A program made the translations under genes and the position numbers. 64,000 nucleotides of DNA from Ulvibacterium marinum (GTDB lineage: Bacteria > Bacteroidota > Bacteroidia > Flavobacteriales > Flavobacteriaceae), in the NCBI RefSeq assembly GCF_003626755.1, contig NZ_RBCJ01000005.1, positions 1-64,000 on the forward strand, in the 5' to 3' direction. Shown here piece by piece: positions 34,433 through 43,970 of the stretch. How positions within the stretch are numbered: the first letter of the stretch is position 1; each line of letters starts with the position of its first letter. Under the pieces are notes generated by a model. It searched no databases and had not been told where the DNA came from. It saw only the letters and a program-made list of their open reading frames with translations.

Positions 34433-35917
34433 TTATTTTATTACTATGGTTTGAATGGCCTGGGCACTAATTTTGATATTGGAGCTTTTTTCCCCTAAAG
34501 ACAGTTCTAAATTTTTATCGTCCTGGCCTTGATTAAAGACTACCACTGCAATAGAACCATCAGGATTTTTGCATGCCGTGGCCAAAAGAGACTCATCTGT
34601 CTTTGTCAATCCTATTCTTTTAGATCCGGGACGGATAAATTTGCTGAAGTGAGCCATGGTGTAGTAAATAGGGGTGAAATACACTTCATCATTTTCCGGA
34701 TCTACAATAACCGGTGCTACACACCAGTTCTTGAACCAATTGGGGCCACCCTGTCTGTCCAAAACCATGTTCCAATCGATCCATCCATCTACCCAATTGT
34801 TCAAACAACCAATAATGTCTCGTGCATAACGATAAACCGGCGCGTATTTTGGATGTAGGTGCTTATTCTTTTCAGGTGCCCAGTCCCATCCCCAATCGGT
34901 GGCTTCCTTGGACCAATACCATTGGTCATCCTGCCATTTGGGGACCTCTGCATCAACACAGGCTTCCGTTTGTATCAAGTGCTTCTCCGGCGCTTTGTCA
35001 TGTGCATATTGCAATGCCTCGGGAAAAACCTCATAGGTACTTGCGTACCAATGTATGGCAGTGCCATCATAGTATTTTGAGGTGGCCGGGGTTCTGTACA
35101 TCTCATCTACCCATTCCTTAAGATGCTCGCGGTTTTGGTCATAGCCCAGTATTTTCACATTGTGCCCGTCACTTTCCAATTTGGGTCCAAGATAATCCTT
35201 TACAAAATCGGTCATTTCTTGGGCAGTAAAATGCATACTCTCCCAATTGTTATCATTACCCAAAGGTTCGTTCTCTACGGTAAAGCCCCAAATATCAATT
35301 CCTTCTGCCTTGTACGCATCTAAATATTTAGAAAAAAACAACGCCCAGGTTTCATTGTGCTTAGGTAACAATTTACCCCCACGCCAGTCGTTGTTGTCCT
35401 TCATCCATGGCGGTGCCGTCCAAGGTGAGGCCACTATTTTAAACCCATCTTTGGATAGGGCCATAGCCTCCTTTATCATGGGAATAAGATCGTCTCGGTC
35501 CTCATCAATGGAGAAGCTCTTCAATTCCATATCATCCTCTATTGGAGCATAGGAATAATTGCCCAACGAGAAGTCGCATGAATTCATATGTGTCCGCGTT
35601 AAAGAGTATTTTGCACCATCTTCACCAAAATAGGCGTTTAATACCTTTTCCCTGTTTTCTTTGCCCAATCTATTTAGCAAAGAGGCCGATGCCTCCGTAA
35701 AGGATCCGCCAAATCCTGTTATGGTCTGAAATTCTTTTTCAGGAGATAGCTTTATCACGGTAGCATCCCCATCTGAAGAAAACTCCTTTACCTGCTTTAA
35801 TTTGTTGCCATTGGCCGAAGTTTCATAGATTTCAATTTTCAATGATTCTCGTTTTTCATGACAACAAAACATTATAAAGGCCAAAGGGATACACATAATG
35901 TACTTGAATATTTTCAT
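34433..35917 (-). CDS. GH30 lipoprotein, likely beta-1,6-glucanase
   Basis: 494 aa. The leader (YIMCIPLAFIMFCC) ends in a probable lipobox, without acidic residues after the Cys, so a periplasmic site is likely. GH30 motifs: TGFGGSFTEASASLLNRLG at the N-terminus, the acid/base in GFTVENEPLG near 209, and the nucleophile in HLIQTEACVD near 315. The C-terminal beta-domain ends AQAIQTIVIK, usual for the family. In laminarin loci GH30 members cut beta-1,6 linkages and remove side glucosyls, so debranching before GH17 action is inferred. Follows the lipoprotein GH17 gene by 23 bp. Confidence 0.88.
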   Translation of the reverse strand: MKIFKYIMCIPLAFIMFCCHEKRESLKIEIYETSANGNKLKQVKEFSSDGDATVIKLSPEKEFQTITGFGGSFTEASASLLNRLGKENREKVLNAYFGEDGAKYSLTRTHMNSCDFSLGNYSYAPIEDDMELKSFSIDEDRDDLIPMIKEAMALSKDGFKIVASPWTAPPWMKDNNDWRGGKLLPKHNETWALFFSKYLDAYKAEGIDIWGFTVENEPLGNDNNWESMHFTAQEMTDFVKDYLGPKLESDGHNVKILGYDQNREHLKEWVDEMYRTPATSKYYDGTAIHWYASTYEVFPEALQYAHDKAPEKHLIQTEACVDAEVPKWQDDQWYWSKEATDWGWDWAPEKNKHLHPKYAPVYRYARDIIGCLNNWVDGWIDWNMVLDRQGGPNWFKNWCVAPVIVDPENDEVYFTPIYYTMAHFSKFIRPGSKRIGLTKTDESLLATACKNPDGSIAVVVFNQGQDDKNLELSLGEKSSNIKISAQAIQTIVIK

Positions 35918-35940
35918 AGGCGTTGGTTTTGGAATCCGTC

Positions 35941-37245
35941 TTATCTGTGAGCGGCAATTTCGTTCGCGTTTGACGGTACCAATACTGTTTTCATTAACTC
36001 CTCTTCATTTCCATTGTAGGTTTTGGTAATAGGATTTCCATTACGTGTCAATCCATTAAAAACACCCCTATCCACCAAATCCCAAAGCGCAAATTTTGCT
36101 TTTCCGTCAACGGTTATCAAACCAAAGTGGTTTTCAGAACCTTCGGGGTTTTTAGCATCTTTCCATGGTTCGTCAAAACCTTCAAAATAAAAGCAGGATA
36201 TACCGGCCTTATTGGTCCAATCTCTCATGAGCCGGTGATACAATCCCTCTTTGTATTCATCGGTAGCCTTGGAACCCGTAGAACCGTAATGGCCATTTGA
36301 AACGGTTGCCCACCCTGTTTCACCAATATGGATAGGTTTGGAAACTCCTAGACTTTTCATGTAATTGGATACACTATCGTACTGCGATTTTGAAAACTCC
36401 AAAGCCCGGGACATTGCAGCGTCTATTTTTTCCCTATCCGAAAGTTCCCCTTCTTCTTCAGGGACACCCCAAAATGCCGGATTGTAGTGGGAATTATGAT
36501 AAGGATAGGTATGCATGGAAATATAGTCGACGGCCCTTACAAGTTTCTCCAAATCCTCCGTGTGATAACTGGCATCTCCCCCACCCCAGGATGAAAAATC
36601 ATCTGAACTGGTTATCCATAGACTCTTTGGCAATTTTCCGGTTTTCTTTAGATCCTGAAGATGATTTACCCATTTTAGGATAACCCAAGGTTGTACATAA
36701 TAGCTTGTAGCCCAGTTTACCATGGCCTCATTACCAACCGCAATTACTTTGACAATATCAGGATATAGATTTGCCAATCTAACGGCTTCTTCAATCTCTA
36801 CCGCATTTCTTTCACTTTCTTGCGTATGGTCCGGCTCTAGGTCGGTCCATGCATTTTTGCAATCTATCCATGCCCCCAACATCACGTACATTTCAAAGCT
36901 TGGGTCCTCTTTTTTTAGTTCACTGATCGCTTTCAATACGTTAGAAGCATGAGGTAAATGCACTTTGTAGGTCCGTAATATTTTAATATTCATCGCTGCC
37001 AAGATTTTCATGTCTTCTTTTAGCTCTTCCAAGGTGGGCTCCATATCATGATCTGCATGTCTGTACCCCCCATAGGAAATGGCCACATAATCGGGATTCC
37101 CCAAAATATCCTTTGCACTTAAATCTGATGCTTCGTTCACAATATCAATTTTGCTTTCTTTGGTTGTTTTATTTTTACACGAGGAAACGGATGCTATCAG
37201 CAATATATAGATAATTGTTCTTATGCTACTTTTCACGTACTTCAT
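35941..37245 (-). CDS. GH17 lipoprotein, periplasmic beta-1,3-glucanase
   Basis: 434 aa. Lipobox ASVSSC near 23, followed by basic residues rather than an acidic export signal, so periplasmic. GH17 signatures: AVGNEAMVNW near 170 (acid/base) and HIGETGWAT near 308 (nucleophile), with ISCFYFEGFDEPWKDA after it. Larger than the cytoplasmic GH17 at 31882, and only distantly similar. Cuts imported beta-1,3-gluco-oligosaccharides. It starts 5 bp after the GH149 stop (37251) and is read in the same direction. Confidence 0.88.
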   Translation of the reverse strand: MKYVKSSIRTIIYILLIASVSSCKNKTTKESKIDIVNEASDLSAKDILGNPDYVAISYGGYRHADHDMEPTLEELKEDMKILAAMNIKILRTYKVHLPHASNVLKAISELKKEDPSFEMYVMLGAWIDCKNAWTDLEPDHTQESERNAVEIEEAVRLANLYPDIVKVIAVGNEAMVNWATSYYVQPWVILKWVNHLQDLKKTGKLPKSLWITSSDDFSSWGGGDASYHTEDLEKLVRAVDYISMHTYPYHNSHYNPAFWGVPEEEGELSDREKIDAAMSRALEFSKSQYDSVSNYMKSLGVSKPIHIGETGWATVSNGHYGSTGSKATDEYKEGLYHRLMRDWTNKAGISCFYFEGFDEPWKDAKNPEGSENHFGLITVDGKAKFALWDLVDRGVFNGLTRNGNPITKTYNGNEEELMKTVLVPSNANEIAAHR

Positions 37246-37250
37246 GTCCT

Positions 37251-40200
37251 TTATTTTTTGATGAATACCATAATTCTCTCAATTTGCCCGTTTCTATCAA
37301 AAATTTTGGTACTAGTTTGTAAATCAAGTTTTAAGGTATCTAATTCTAATGTGGAACTTGTATTGAATGTTACCTTTACACCTTTTTTATCCGCCAGTTG
37401 ATAAATGACCGGAACCTGGCAATAGGTAAAACAAAGGGAATTCCTTTCCAGTTCAATCTCCCTAAACTCCCCATTTACAGCAATGTATCTGAATGTTGAG
37501 GGCTCCCTTAAAAATTCTGTCCTTCTCAACAATTGGGGATCAAAGAGTAGTTGCCCCTCATGAACAAAAACGCCCAATTCACCAAACCTACTCAGAATAT
37601 CCTCCTTTACCTGACCCGTCATACCAGGCTGTTGAGCTCCTTTACCGGCAGGTGTGTGTGAGTAGGGATCCGTTGGGAAAGCACCATATAATTCAGGGGA
37701 TTTATGTACACCAATTCCCTCGTTGATTTCATAGTAATGCTCCAACAACCGACCTATTGTTTCCTCACCTTCTTTTTTGGCAATGGCATTTAAACAGGTT
37801 TCTTGAACGGCAAGCAACAGTTTTGAGACCATATGCCAGTAGATGGACCCCAAACCTTCATAGCCAAAAAAGGTACCCGAACGGCCGGTAAAAGCTTTAT
37901 GATCAAAGACCCCTTCAAAAATGTCCAATAGCAATTGCAGTTCTTTTTGAACCAAACCTTGATATTTTTCAGGTAGTTGGGACAAGGCCGTTTGTAAACT
38001 ATTGGCATTGTTGAAAGTTCCATTAAAATGATACTCCCCATTACTATCTTTCTCAACGATTTGGGTATCGCCCTCCTCCAAAAGTTTAAGCATCAAATCT
38101 GATTTCCCTACTTCGCTGGGCGGAATGTTGTTTTTATCCGAAAACCTTGGGAGTTCCTTGTTGGGATATAGCAAATAACTGTATTGGTCCGGCCTGAAAA
38201 GTCTGCTATTTTTAAGCGCATACAAAAGTTCCAGAGAAGCCTCGGCCGAAATGTAACCGGAACTTAAAACCGCCACCTGACCTTCCAACATTTCGGCCAA
38301 ATGGGCGATGGAAACCTCAGTATCATTTTCTAAGGTCATTAGGTTATAGGCGTGGTACAAGTTGTCCGTGCGTTTATTGGCATCTATACTATGCTCCAAA
38401 TATTGTATCGTAACTTCAATAAACCGAACGATTTCATCCTTGGAAAGCCCGCTTGTTTCACCACTAAAACCGGTGTTGTAAATCTGATTTCGGTAATTGC
38501 TTCCCGCTTTTCCTAAACCATCCACAATGGTTTTTCTATCCGTATCGGAAACCTTGGCGGACAATACAGATAGATTATTGACAAGTGTTAGACGAACCTC
38601 ATTGAAAAACTCAAGGAGTTCCTTTGAAATTTGATACTCGGCATCAGGGATTTCCCTTACGATTGTCCCAAAAAAGCTTAAAAAGCGTCTTAAATAATAC
38701 AATGTCACCATGGAAACACCGTTGCCTACCAAGGCGTTGTTGGCATCGTTCCATTCAGGCCTTTGGGTATTCATCCAAATACCTCCTTCCGGAATAAAAT
38801 TGGATACTTTTGCCAAGATTGTGGCCAATAATTTTTCCAGTAGGTTTACGCTGTAAATCTCTTTATTTGAATCCTTTAATAGGGCCCCGTCGGCACCCAA
38901 TTGCTCACGTTCTTTATTGATGCTGGCATCCAGATCCGCATCAAAGACAATAGTATCCTTAGGATTTGCCAAAATAGCTTTATAGTCCTTTATTTTGTAG
39001 GGTACATTGGCATATACAAAAATATTTTCGTTGAAATAAGAAGCTAACCCAGTGGGATAGTGTCGCTCCATAAATTCCAGGAACTTCAACAAGTAAATGA
39101 TCTGATGGTCGCCCCAATAGCCGATATAGGACCAGGGGTCGTCCGGTTCTATGGTTTCCCAATCAAAACCACCCTTGGTAACCCGATAGGGATTGTACCC
39201 ATCAAAGGTCGTTGCATTGAGAAATTTATGAATCATACTTTCGATAAAGGCCGGATAGGAATAGGCCAACGCCTCCCAGTTCTGAAAAATATCGCGCCAG
39301 TTTCCCTCATAATCCAATACTTTTTTACCGTCATCGGTTTCCGTATTTATGGAGAACTTATTCCATGGCCGACTTGGGTCACCATGCCTTCTACTGAACT
39401 TTAAAGGCATATATTCAAAAGCCAACCTTTTAAAATTGCCGTCCTTATCATCTTTGGCAATTTGCTTTAGATGAGCTAACGTAAATAGCTCTGGCAGTTG
39501 CTCCAGGCTTCCTTGCCTCTTTTGAAATACATTGTTATTTGCCTTGTCGATATATGTTAAGAAGTCCGATTTCTCGATTTCATAGTTATTATCAAAAATA
39601 CCGCCCCGCATAATGTTGAAGAGCGTGTTTGCAAAATGCCTTGTGTTGCGCATGGTATCCGCTGTCAATTGTAGGGCATCCGCCGCGCTATTGAGCCTTA
39701 GCAATTGTCCGGATCCTTTTTGAATATCTTCCTCGATCAGGTCAAAAAGGTTTTTTTCTGTTTTGATCAAGCGGGAAATTTCAGCGATATCCGCTTTAGA
39801 TTGGTTCACTTCGGCAATCAGCATCCAATTGCGTTTCGCACTTGCAGCTAGCACCACATCGGCATTCACAAAATAGGCTCCTTTTTCTGCTTTTACATCG
39901 ACCTCTTGTTCTATTTCATATCCTTTCCTAAAGGCATCCAGTTGCAAGGAGGAAACCAGGTATTTTGTCTTTTCCAATCCCGTAGACCAGACCGTAGTTG
40001 CCTTTAAGGCTTCGCTTGGTTCCGCTTTGTCAACAATGATAGCGCTCAAAGCGTAAATACTCAATCCAATTTCAGCTTTCAACTCGTTCCTTTTGTACGC
40101 ATCGACCAGATTGCTACTAGTATTCTGCATGCCAGAATTGACCCCATAAGGCATAATATTTTGGATACCGTCCAAAATCGTTATCCTAACCTCATTTTCG

Positions 40201-40706
40201 CTAGTGCTGATAAGGGTAGACTTTTTTACAAAACCGAACTGGCTACTGAAATTCCAATGGTATTGAAACGTCAACTTTAAATCCTCATTGATCTCCTCAA
40301 AAACAATTTTATTGCCATAGGCGTTTTTATATAGGTTTCTATGGATTTTGTAGATTCCTGCATAGTTGCCCGAGAAAGGTTCCCATAGCAAGGTCTTCCC
40401 TTCCCAATGCACCTGAAATACTGTTTTACTACCTGTTACATCAGCAGATTCGGTGATTTTATCGTCCGTGTAATATGGAAATAATGCCGACTCCGAATTT
40501 CGCCTTCCAGCGGATAGCCCTCCGTTGCTGGAAATGAACATCCAATGGTTGGAATGGCTCACAATGCTCATAAAAAAGGGACGCATCACATCATAGTTCG
40601 AAATCCTGTAATATGCTTCATTTCCAAACTGAACCTGTTCTCCCTTAATCTCTTTTGAGGTAGTTATTACCTTGGAATTTCCTATGTAAATATCCTTTCC
40701 AGACAT
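37251..40706 (-). CDS. GH149-type beta-1,3-oligoglucan phosphorylase
   Basis: 1151 aa, cytoplasmic (no signal). The N-terminus carries YRISNYDVMRPFFMSIVSHS followed by SNGGLSAGRRNSESALFPYY, features I associate with GH149 phosphorylases found in flavobacterial laminarin loci. The middle has an (alpha/alpha)6-like barrel region (GNWRDIFQNWEALAYSYPAF, WIYWGDHQ-like stretch near 575) as in GH94-type phosphorylases. The size agrees with the family. It would split beta-1,3-glucans with phosphate to glucose-1-phosphate, saving ATP. Lies between the SGBP and the periplasmic GH17 genes. Identity from memory of the family; catalytic Asp not assigned. Confidence 0.75.
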   Translation of the reverse strand: MSGKDIYIGNSKVITTSKEIKGEQVQFGNEAYYRISNYDVMRPFFMSIVSHSNHWMFISSNGGLSAGRRNSESALFPYYTDDKITESADVTGSKTVFQVHWEGKTLLWEPFSGNYAGIYKIHRNLYKNAYGNKIVFEEINEDLKLTFQYHWNFSSQFGFVKKSTLISTSENEVRITILDGIQNIMPYGVNSGMQNTSSNLVDAYKRNELKAEIGLSIYALSAIIVDKAEPSEALKATTVWSTGLEKTKYLVSSLQLDAFRKGYEIEQEVDVKAEKGAYFVNADVVLAASAKRNWMLIAEVNQSKADIAEISRLIKTEKNLFDLIEEDIQKGSGQLLRLNSAADALQLTADTMRNTRHFANTLFNIMRGGIFDNNYEIEKSDFLTYIDKANNNVFQKRQGSLEQLPELFTLAHLKQIAKDDKDGNFKRLAFEYMPLKFSRRHGDPSRPWNKFSINTETDDGKKVLDYEGNWRDIFQNWEALAYSYPAFIESMIHKFLNATTFDGYNPYRVTKGGFDWETIEPDDPWSYIGYWGDHQIIYLLKFLEFMERHYPTGLASYFNENIFVYANVPYKIKDYKAILANPKDTIVFDADLDASINKEREQLGADGALLKDSNKEIYSVNLLEKLLATILAKVSNFIPEGGIWMNTQRPEWNDANNALVGNGVSMVTLYYLRRFLSFFGTIVREIPDAEYQISKELLEFFNEVRLTLVNNLSVLSAKVSDTDRKTIVDGLGKAGSNYRNQIYNTGFSGETSGLSKDEIVRFIEVTIQYLEHSIDANKRTDNLYHAYNLMTLENDTEVSIAHLAEMLEGQVAVLSSGYISAEASLELLYALKNSRLFRPDQYSYLLYPNKELPRFSDKNNIPPSEVGKSDLMLKLLEEGDTQIVEKDSNGEYHFNGTFNNANSLQTALSQLPEKYQGLVQKELQLLLDIFEGVFDHKAFTGRSGTFFGYEGLGSIYWHMVSKLLLAVQETCLNAIAKKEGEETIGRLLEHYYEINEGIGVHKSPELYGAFPTDPYSHTPAGKGAQQPGMTGQVKEDILSRFGELGVFVHEGQLLFDPQLLRRTEFLREPSTFRYIAVNGEFREIELERNSLCFTYCQVPVIYQLADKKGVKVTFNTSSTLELDTLKLDLQTSTKIFDRNGQIERIMVFIKK

Positions 40707-40800
40707 TTCAGATTTTTAGATGGTTGATTGTTGTATTTAAGCGAGAGGCCAGTGGGATCTGTTTCACCACCGACCCTTCCTCAACTTAAGCATATTTCAT

Positions 40801-43068
40801 CTATTCCAGAATTAAATCGTCCAAATAATATGTGCCACCTTCCGTAATAGCACTGTCTATTTCATCGTTATCCGGTTTTATTACCAATTGACTGTACGAT
40901 GTAGGTGAGGCGGGCAGGTTGATGAACGTAAATTCAACCTCTGTCCATTCATTTGCATTGGGTATAGTTGCAAAAACAGCAGCAGGATTTCCGATACTTC
41001 CGTCATTTGGATTGGCCAGCAATTCGAACCGGAAAACTACATTTGCCTTGGTGGAATATACCTTGATCTTAAAAGTATCGGTCGTGGTCAAATCAAAGTT
41101 TGATGGGAATACATTCTGAATCCCCGCAAAGAATTCCGAACCGGTAGGTTTGTCCACTCTCAAAACAAAGCCGGAGGTATTGATTCCGGTTTGCGATGGA
41201 TTGGCCGAAAGTTCAGAGGCTAAACCTGCTCCAAAATTTTGACTGGAAAGAAAGGTTTCACAACCTTCAAAATCCAATGGAAGCGTCGTAGCCGCTACTT
41301 CGGTATCCGAACATCCTCCACTTCCTCCGGAACCGCCTGTATCCAATACCAAGGACACGTTGTCTATTACTACCGTACCCACATCGGCACCCATATCAAA
41401 GAGTATGCGACTGTCCGACCCTCCAAATCCGGTAGCATTCAAGTTTAGGGTAAATGTTTGGGTATCCGTGGTCAAGTTCACAGTTTCGTTAACATTGGTA
41501 AAAGGATCAACGTTTAATCCGATACCGGCGACCATAGTACGACTCCGATCCGAGGAAGCTTCAAAAGTCAGTATGTAGTCAGTGTCTTGGGTGATATCGA
41601 GTACTTGGCTCAAATTCACATCAAACGCATTACCCGCCACCATTACATCTACCGAATTAAAACTATTTCCTCCATCAGTAACAATGTTACGTCCGCTTCC
41701 GATCCATGGGTCGTCACCTCCCTCGAAATCACCGTTGGTCAACAAGCCGTCGTCAAAATCACCACCACCGCTATCGCTACCATCCCCTCCTTCAACCAAA
41801 GAAACATTGTCAATGATTACGGCACCTACATCGGCGCCCATATCGAAGAGGATACGACTATCGGCGCCTCCAAAATCGGCTGCACTCAACTGAAGCATAA
41901 AGGTCTGGGTCTCCGTGGTCAAATTTACCGCGGGTGCCGTGTTGGTAAAGGGATCTACGTTTAGCCCAATACCGGCCAAGATGGTCCTGGCCCTGTCCGA
42001 AGATGCTTCAAAGGATAAAATATAATTGGTGCCCTGGGTAAGCTCTACGACTTGGCTCAAGTTCACGGTAAAGGCCTCCCCGGCCATCTCCACATTGGCG
42101 GAATTGAAGCTGTTGCCGCCTTCGGTAACTACATTAAGGGCGTTCCCAATCCAGCCTTCCCCACCGTTCTCAAAATCGCCATTGATCAAAAGGCCGTCGT
42201 CAAAACCTCCGCCCGTATCACTCTCCACTTGTGTAATATCATCCAAATAAAATGTGCTGGATACTCCGGGATCGGCAGCAAAGCCTACAAACAAATCCAA
42301 GTTCTCATATTGACCATCCGGCGCAAAAGTCTGTCCGTTTTCCGGATCGGCAGCAATAAAACTTTTAATCCCATTGGTCAAAAAGTTAAAAGTCAGGTCT
42401 TCCCAGCCGCTGCCGATATGTGCCGTAACCACTTCCACATCCCTGGCACCATCAATACCACCAGAAAACTTTACTAAAAAGTTGGTTGCCACGGTCGAAT
42501 ATAGTTTTAAAGCTATGGTCTTGTCAGTACCGCTAAAGTCTACGGGACTGTCCATAGGGAAAGTGACACCTTGGAACGAAACCCCATTGGAAACAATTTC
42601 CCCTACCATAGAAGCTGTGGTATTGGCGCCGGATAGCTCCGGGTTTTCCAAAATCTGAAATGCCGTATCAAAAGTGACAATGGTAGAGTAATCCACATTC
42701 TCACCATCAAAAGTAATGGGCAAGGCCAATACCTCTGGAACGTTAATCGTAATTTCATCCTGAAATGTACCGGATGCCCCTGCTATATTGGATGCGGTCA
42801 GGATTACCGTATACGTGCCGTTGGCCGTATAGATTTTGGTAGGGTTTATCTCTTCCGAATCAGTTTCGTCACCAAAATCCCAGGCATAACCATTGACATT
42901 TGTAGAGGTATTAATAAAGGTGACCGCACCTGTGCTTTGGTCCAGGGTATATGTAAAACCAACTTCTACTCTTGGTAATTCGGTATCATCATCATCTTCG
43001 CAGCCTACCAATGTTAGTGCCAGAAAGAAGACCGAAAGAACTTTAATTCTATCAATAATCTGTTTCAT
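40801..43068 (-). CDS. surface glycan-binding lipoprotein, PKD plus two tandem CBM4-like repeats
   Basis: 755 aa. The lipobox TLVGC is followed by EDDDD, a strong acidic export signal, so it faces outside. A PKD domain is at about 35-115 (YAWDFGDETDSEEINPTKIY). A CBM-like domain follows (NGVSFQGVTFPMDSPVDFSG). Two nearly identical ~140-residue CBM4-like modules come next (LLINGDFENGGEGWIG and LLTNGDFEGGDDPWIG, each ending ILFDMGADVG, VIDNVSLV). The last ~150 residues are another beta-sandwich (FFAGIQNVFPSNFDLTT). Binds laminarin at the surface by inference. Follows GH16 by 14 bp and precedes GH149 by 94 bp. Confidence 0.85.
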   Translation of the reverse strand: MKQIIDRIKVLSVFFLALTLVGCEDDDDTELPRVEVGFTYTLDQSTGAVTFINTSTNVNGYAWDFGDETDSEEINPTKIYTANGTYTVILTASNIAGASGTFQDEITINVPEVLALPITFDGENVDYSTIVTFDTAFQILENPELSGANTTASMVGEIVSNGVSFQGVTFPMDSPVDFSGTDKTIALKLYSTVATNFLVKFSGGIDGARDVEVVTAHIGSGWEDLTFNFLTNGIKSFIAADPENGQTFAPDGQYENLDLFVGFAADPGVSSTFYLDDITQVESDTGGGFDDGLLINGDFENGGEGWIGNALNVVTEGGNSFNSANVEMAGEAFTVNLSQVVELTQGTNYILSFEASSDRARTILAGIGLNVDPFTNTAPAVNLTTETQTFMLQLSAADFGGADSRILFDMGADVGAVIIDNVSLVEGGDGSDSGGGDFDDGLLTNGDFEGGDDPWIGSGRNIVTDGGNSFNSVDVMVAGNAFDVNLSQVLDITQDTDYILTFEASSDRSRTMVAGIGLNVDPFTNVNETVNLTTDTQTFTLNLNATGFGGSDSRILFDMGADVGTVVIDNVSLVLDTGGSGGSGGCSDTEVAATTLPLDFEGCETFLSSQNFGAGLASELSANPSQTGINTSGFVLRVDKPTGSEFFAGIQNVFPSNFDLTTTDTFKIKVYSTKANVVFRFELLANPNDGSIGNPAAVFATIPNANEWTEVEFTFINLPASPTSYSQLVIKPDNDEIDSAITEGGTYYLDDLILE
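41349..42215. repeat. tandem duplication inside the glycan-binding protein gene
   Basis: Two units of about 420 bp with an offset of about 446 bp: 41349-41769 and 41795-42215. Each encodes one CBM4-like module. Shared phrases include LSFEASSDRART/LTFEASSDRSRT and GIGLNVDPFTN. Third-position differences show that the copies are not brand-new. Confidence 0.8.
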
Positions 43069-43082
43069 AGTTAATTTGTTTT

Positions 43083-43949
43083 TTATTGTTGATACACACG
43101 TACATAGTCTACGAGCATGGTCTGAGGGAAAACAGTTTCGTTATTCGGTGGTCCGGGCAAATTACCGCCAATAGCTACATTAAGAATGATATAGAACGGA
43201 CGATCAAAGACCCATTCACCTTGGCCATCCGTTTCCTCGTCTATGTCCTCAGGTGTAATTTGTTGATACAAATTGCCGTCCACGTAGTAATTAATGTAAT
43301 CCGGGGCCCACTCTATCCCAAAGATGTGGAATCCGGTATCAAAACGATCATTGGTCAATTCATAGTCCTTGCCAATGGAATCCCCGCCGAAAAAACCTGG
43401 TCCATGGACACTACCAAAAGCAATGGTGGGTTCATCACCTACATTCTCCATAATATCAATCTCTCCACAGGCAGGCCAGGGATTATCATTACAATTGTTG
43501 CCCAATAAAAAAAATGCCGGCCAATAGCCTTTACCAAAAGGTACCCGAATACGTGCTTCAAAACGCCCATATGCCTGCTCAAACAATCCTTGGGTGGTAA
43601 GTCTTGCCGAGGTAAACGATGACCCATTAAAGTCTTCCTGCTTTGCGGTAATCAATAGGAATCCGTTTTGAACAGTAACATTTTCCGATCTATCCGTATA
43701 GTACTGTAACTCATCATTGCCCCAACCTGGGATACCTTGTTCCGTACCATCGCCAATATCAAAGCGCCAACGACTGGAGTCGGGTGTACCATCTACCTCA
43801 AAATTATCTTCCCATACCAAGGTATTGAAAGTGGCTACGGTCTGGGTATCATCGGTTTCGCAACCCATAACCAGAAGGAGCAGGCTTGCGAAAAACATTT
43901 TATAGCCCCACATTGATTTTATGTTCGTATTTAAAACTTTATGTTTCAT
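43083..43949 (-). CDS. GH16 laminarinase lipoprotein (surface)
   Basis: 288 aa. The lipobox LLVMGC is followed by ETDD, an acidic export signal, so it faces outward. The GH16 catalytic motif ExDxxE appears as CGEIDIMENVGDEP near 165. Other landmarks: GRFEARIRVPFGKGYWPAFF and WAPDYINYYVDGNLYQQITP. It is a compact single-domain GH16 of the subfamily 3 (laminarinase) type. Cuts internal beta-1,3 links of laminarin at the cell surface. ATGs at residues 13 and 18 are possible starts that would shorten the leader. 21 bp from the SGBP gene upstream, 14 bp from the one downstream. Confidence 0.92.
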   Translation of the reverse strand: MKHKVLNTNIKSMWGYKMFFASLLLLVMGCETDDTQTVATFNTLVWEDNFEVDGTPDSSRWRFDIGDGTEQGIPGWGNDELQYYTDRSENVTVQNGFLLITAKQEDFNGSSFTSARLTTQGLFEQAYGRFEARIRVPFGKGYWPAFFLLGNNCNDNPWPACGEIDIMENVGDEPTIAFGSVHGPGFFGGDSIGKDYELTNDRFDTGFHIFGIEWAPDYINYYVDGNLYQQITPEDIDEETDGQGEWVFDRPFYIILNVAIGGNLPGPPNNETVFPQTMLVDYVRVYQQ

Positions 43950-43970
43950 AGCTTCTTAAGGGTTTACGTA

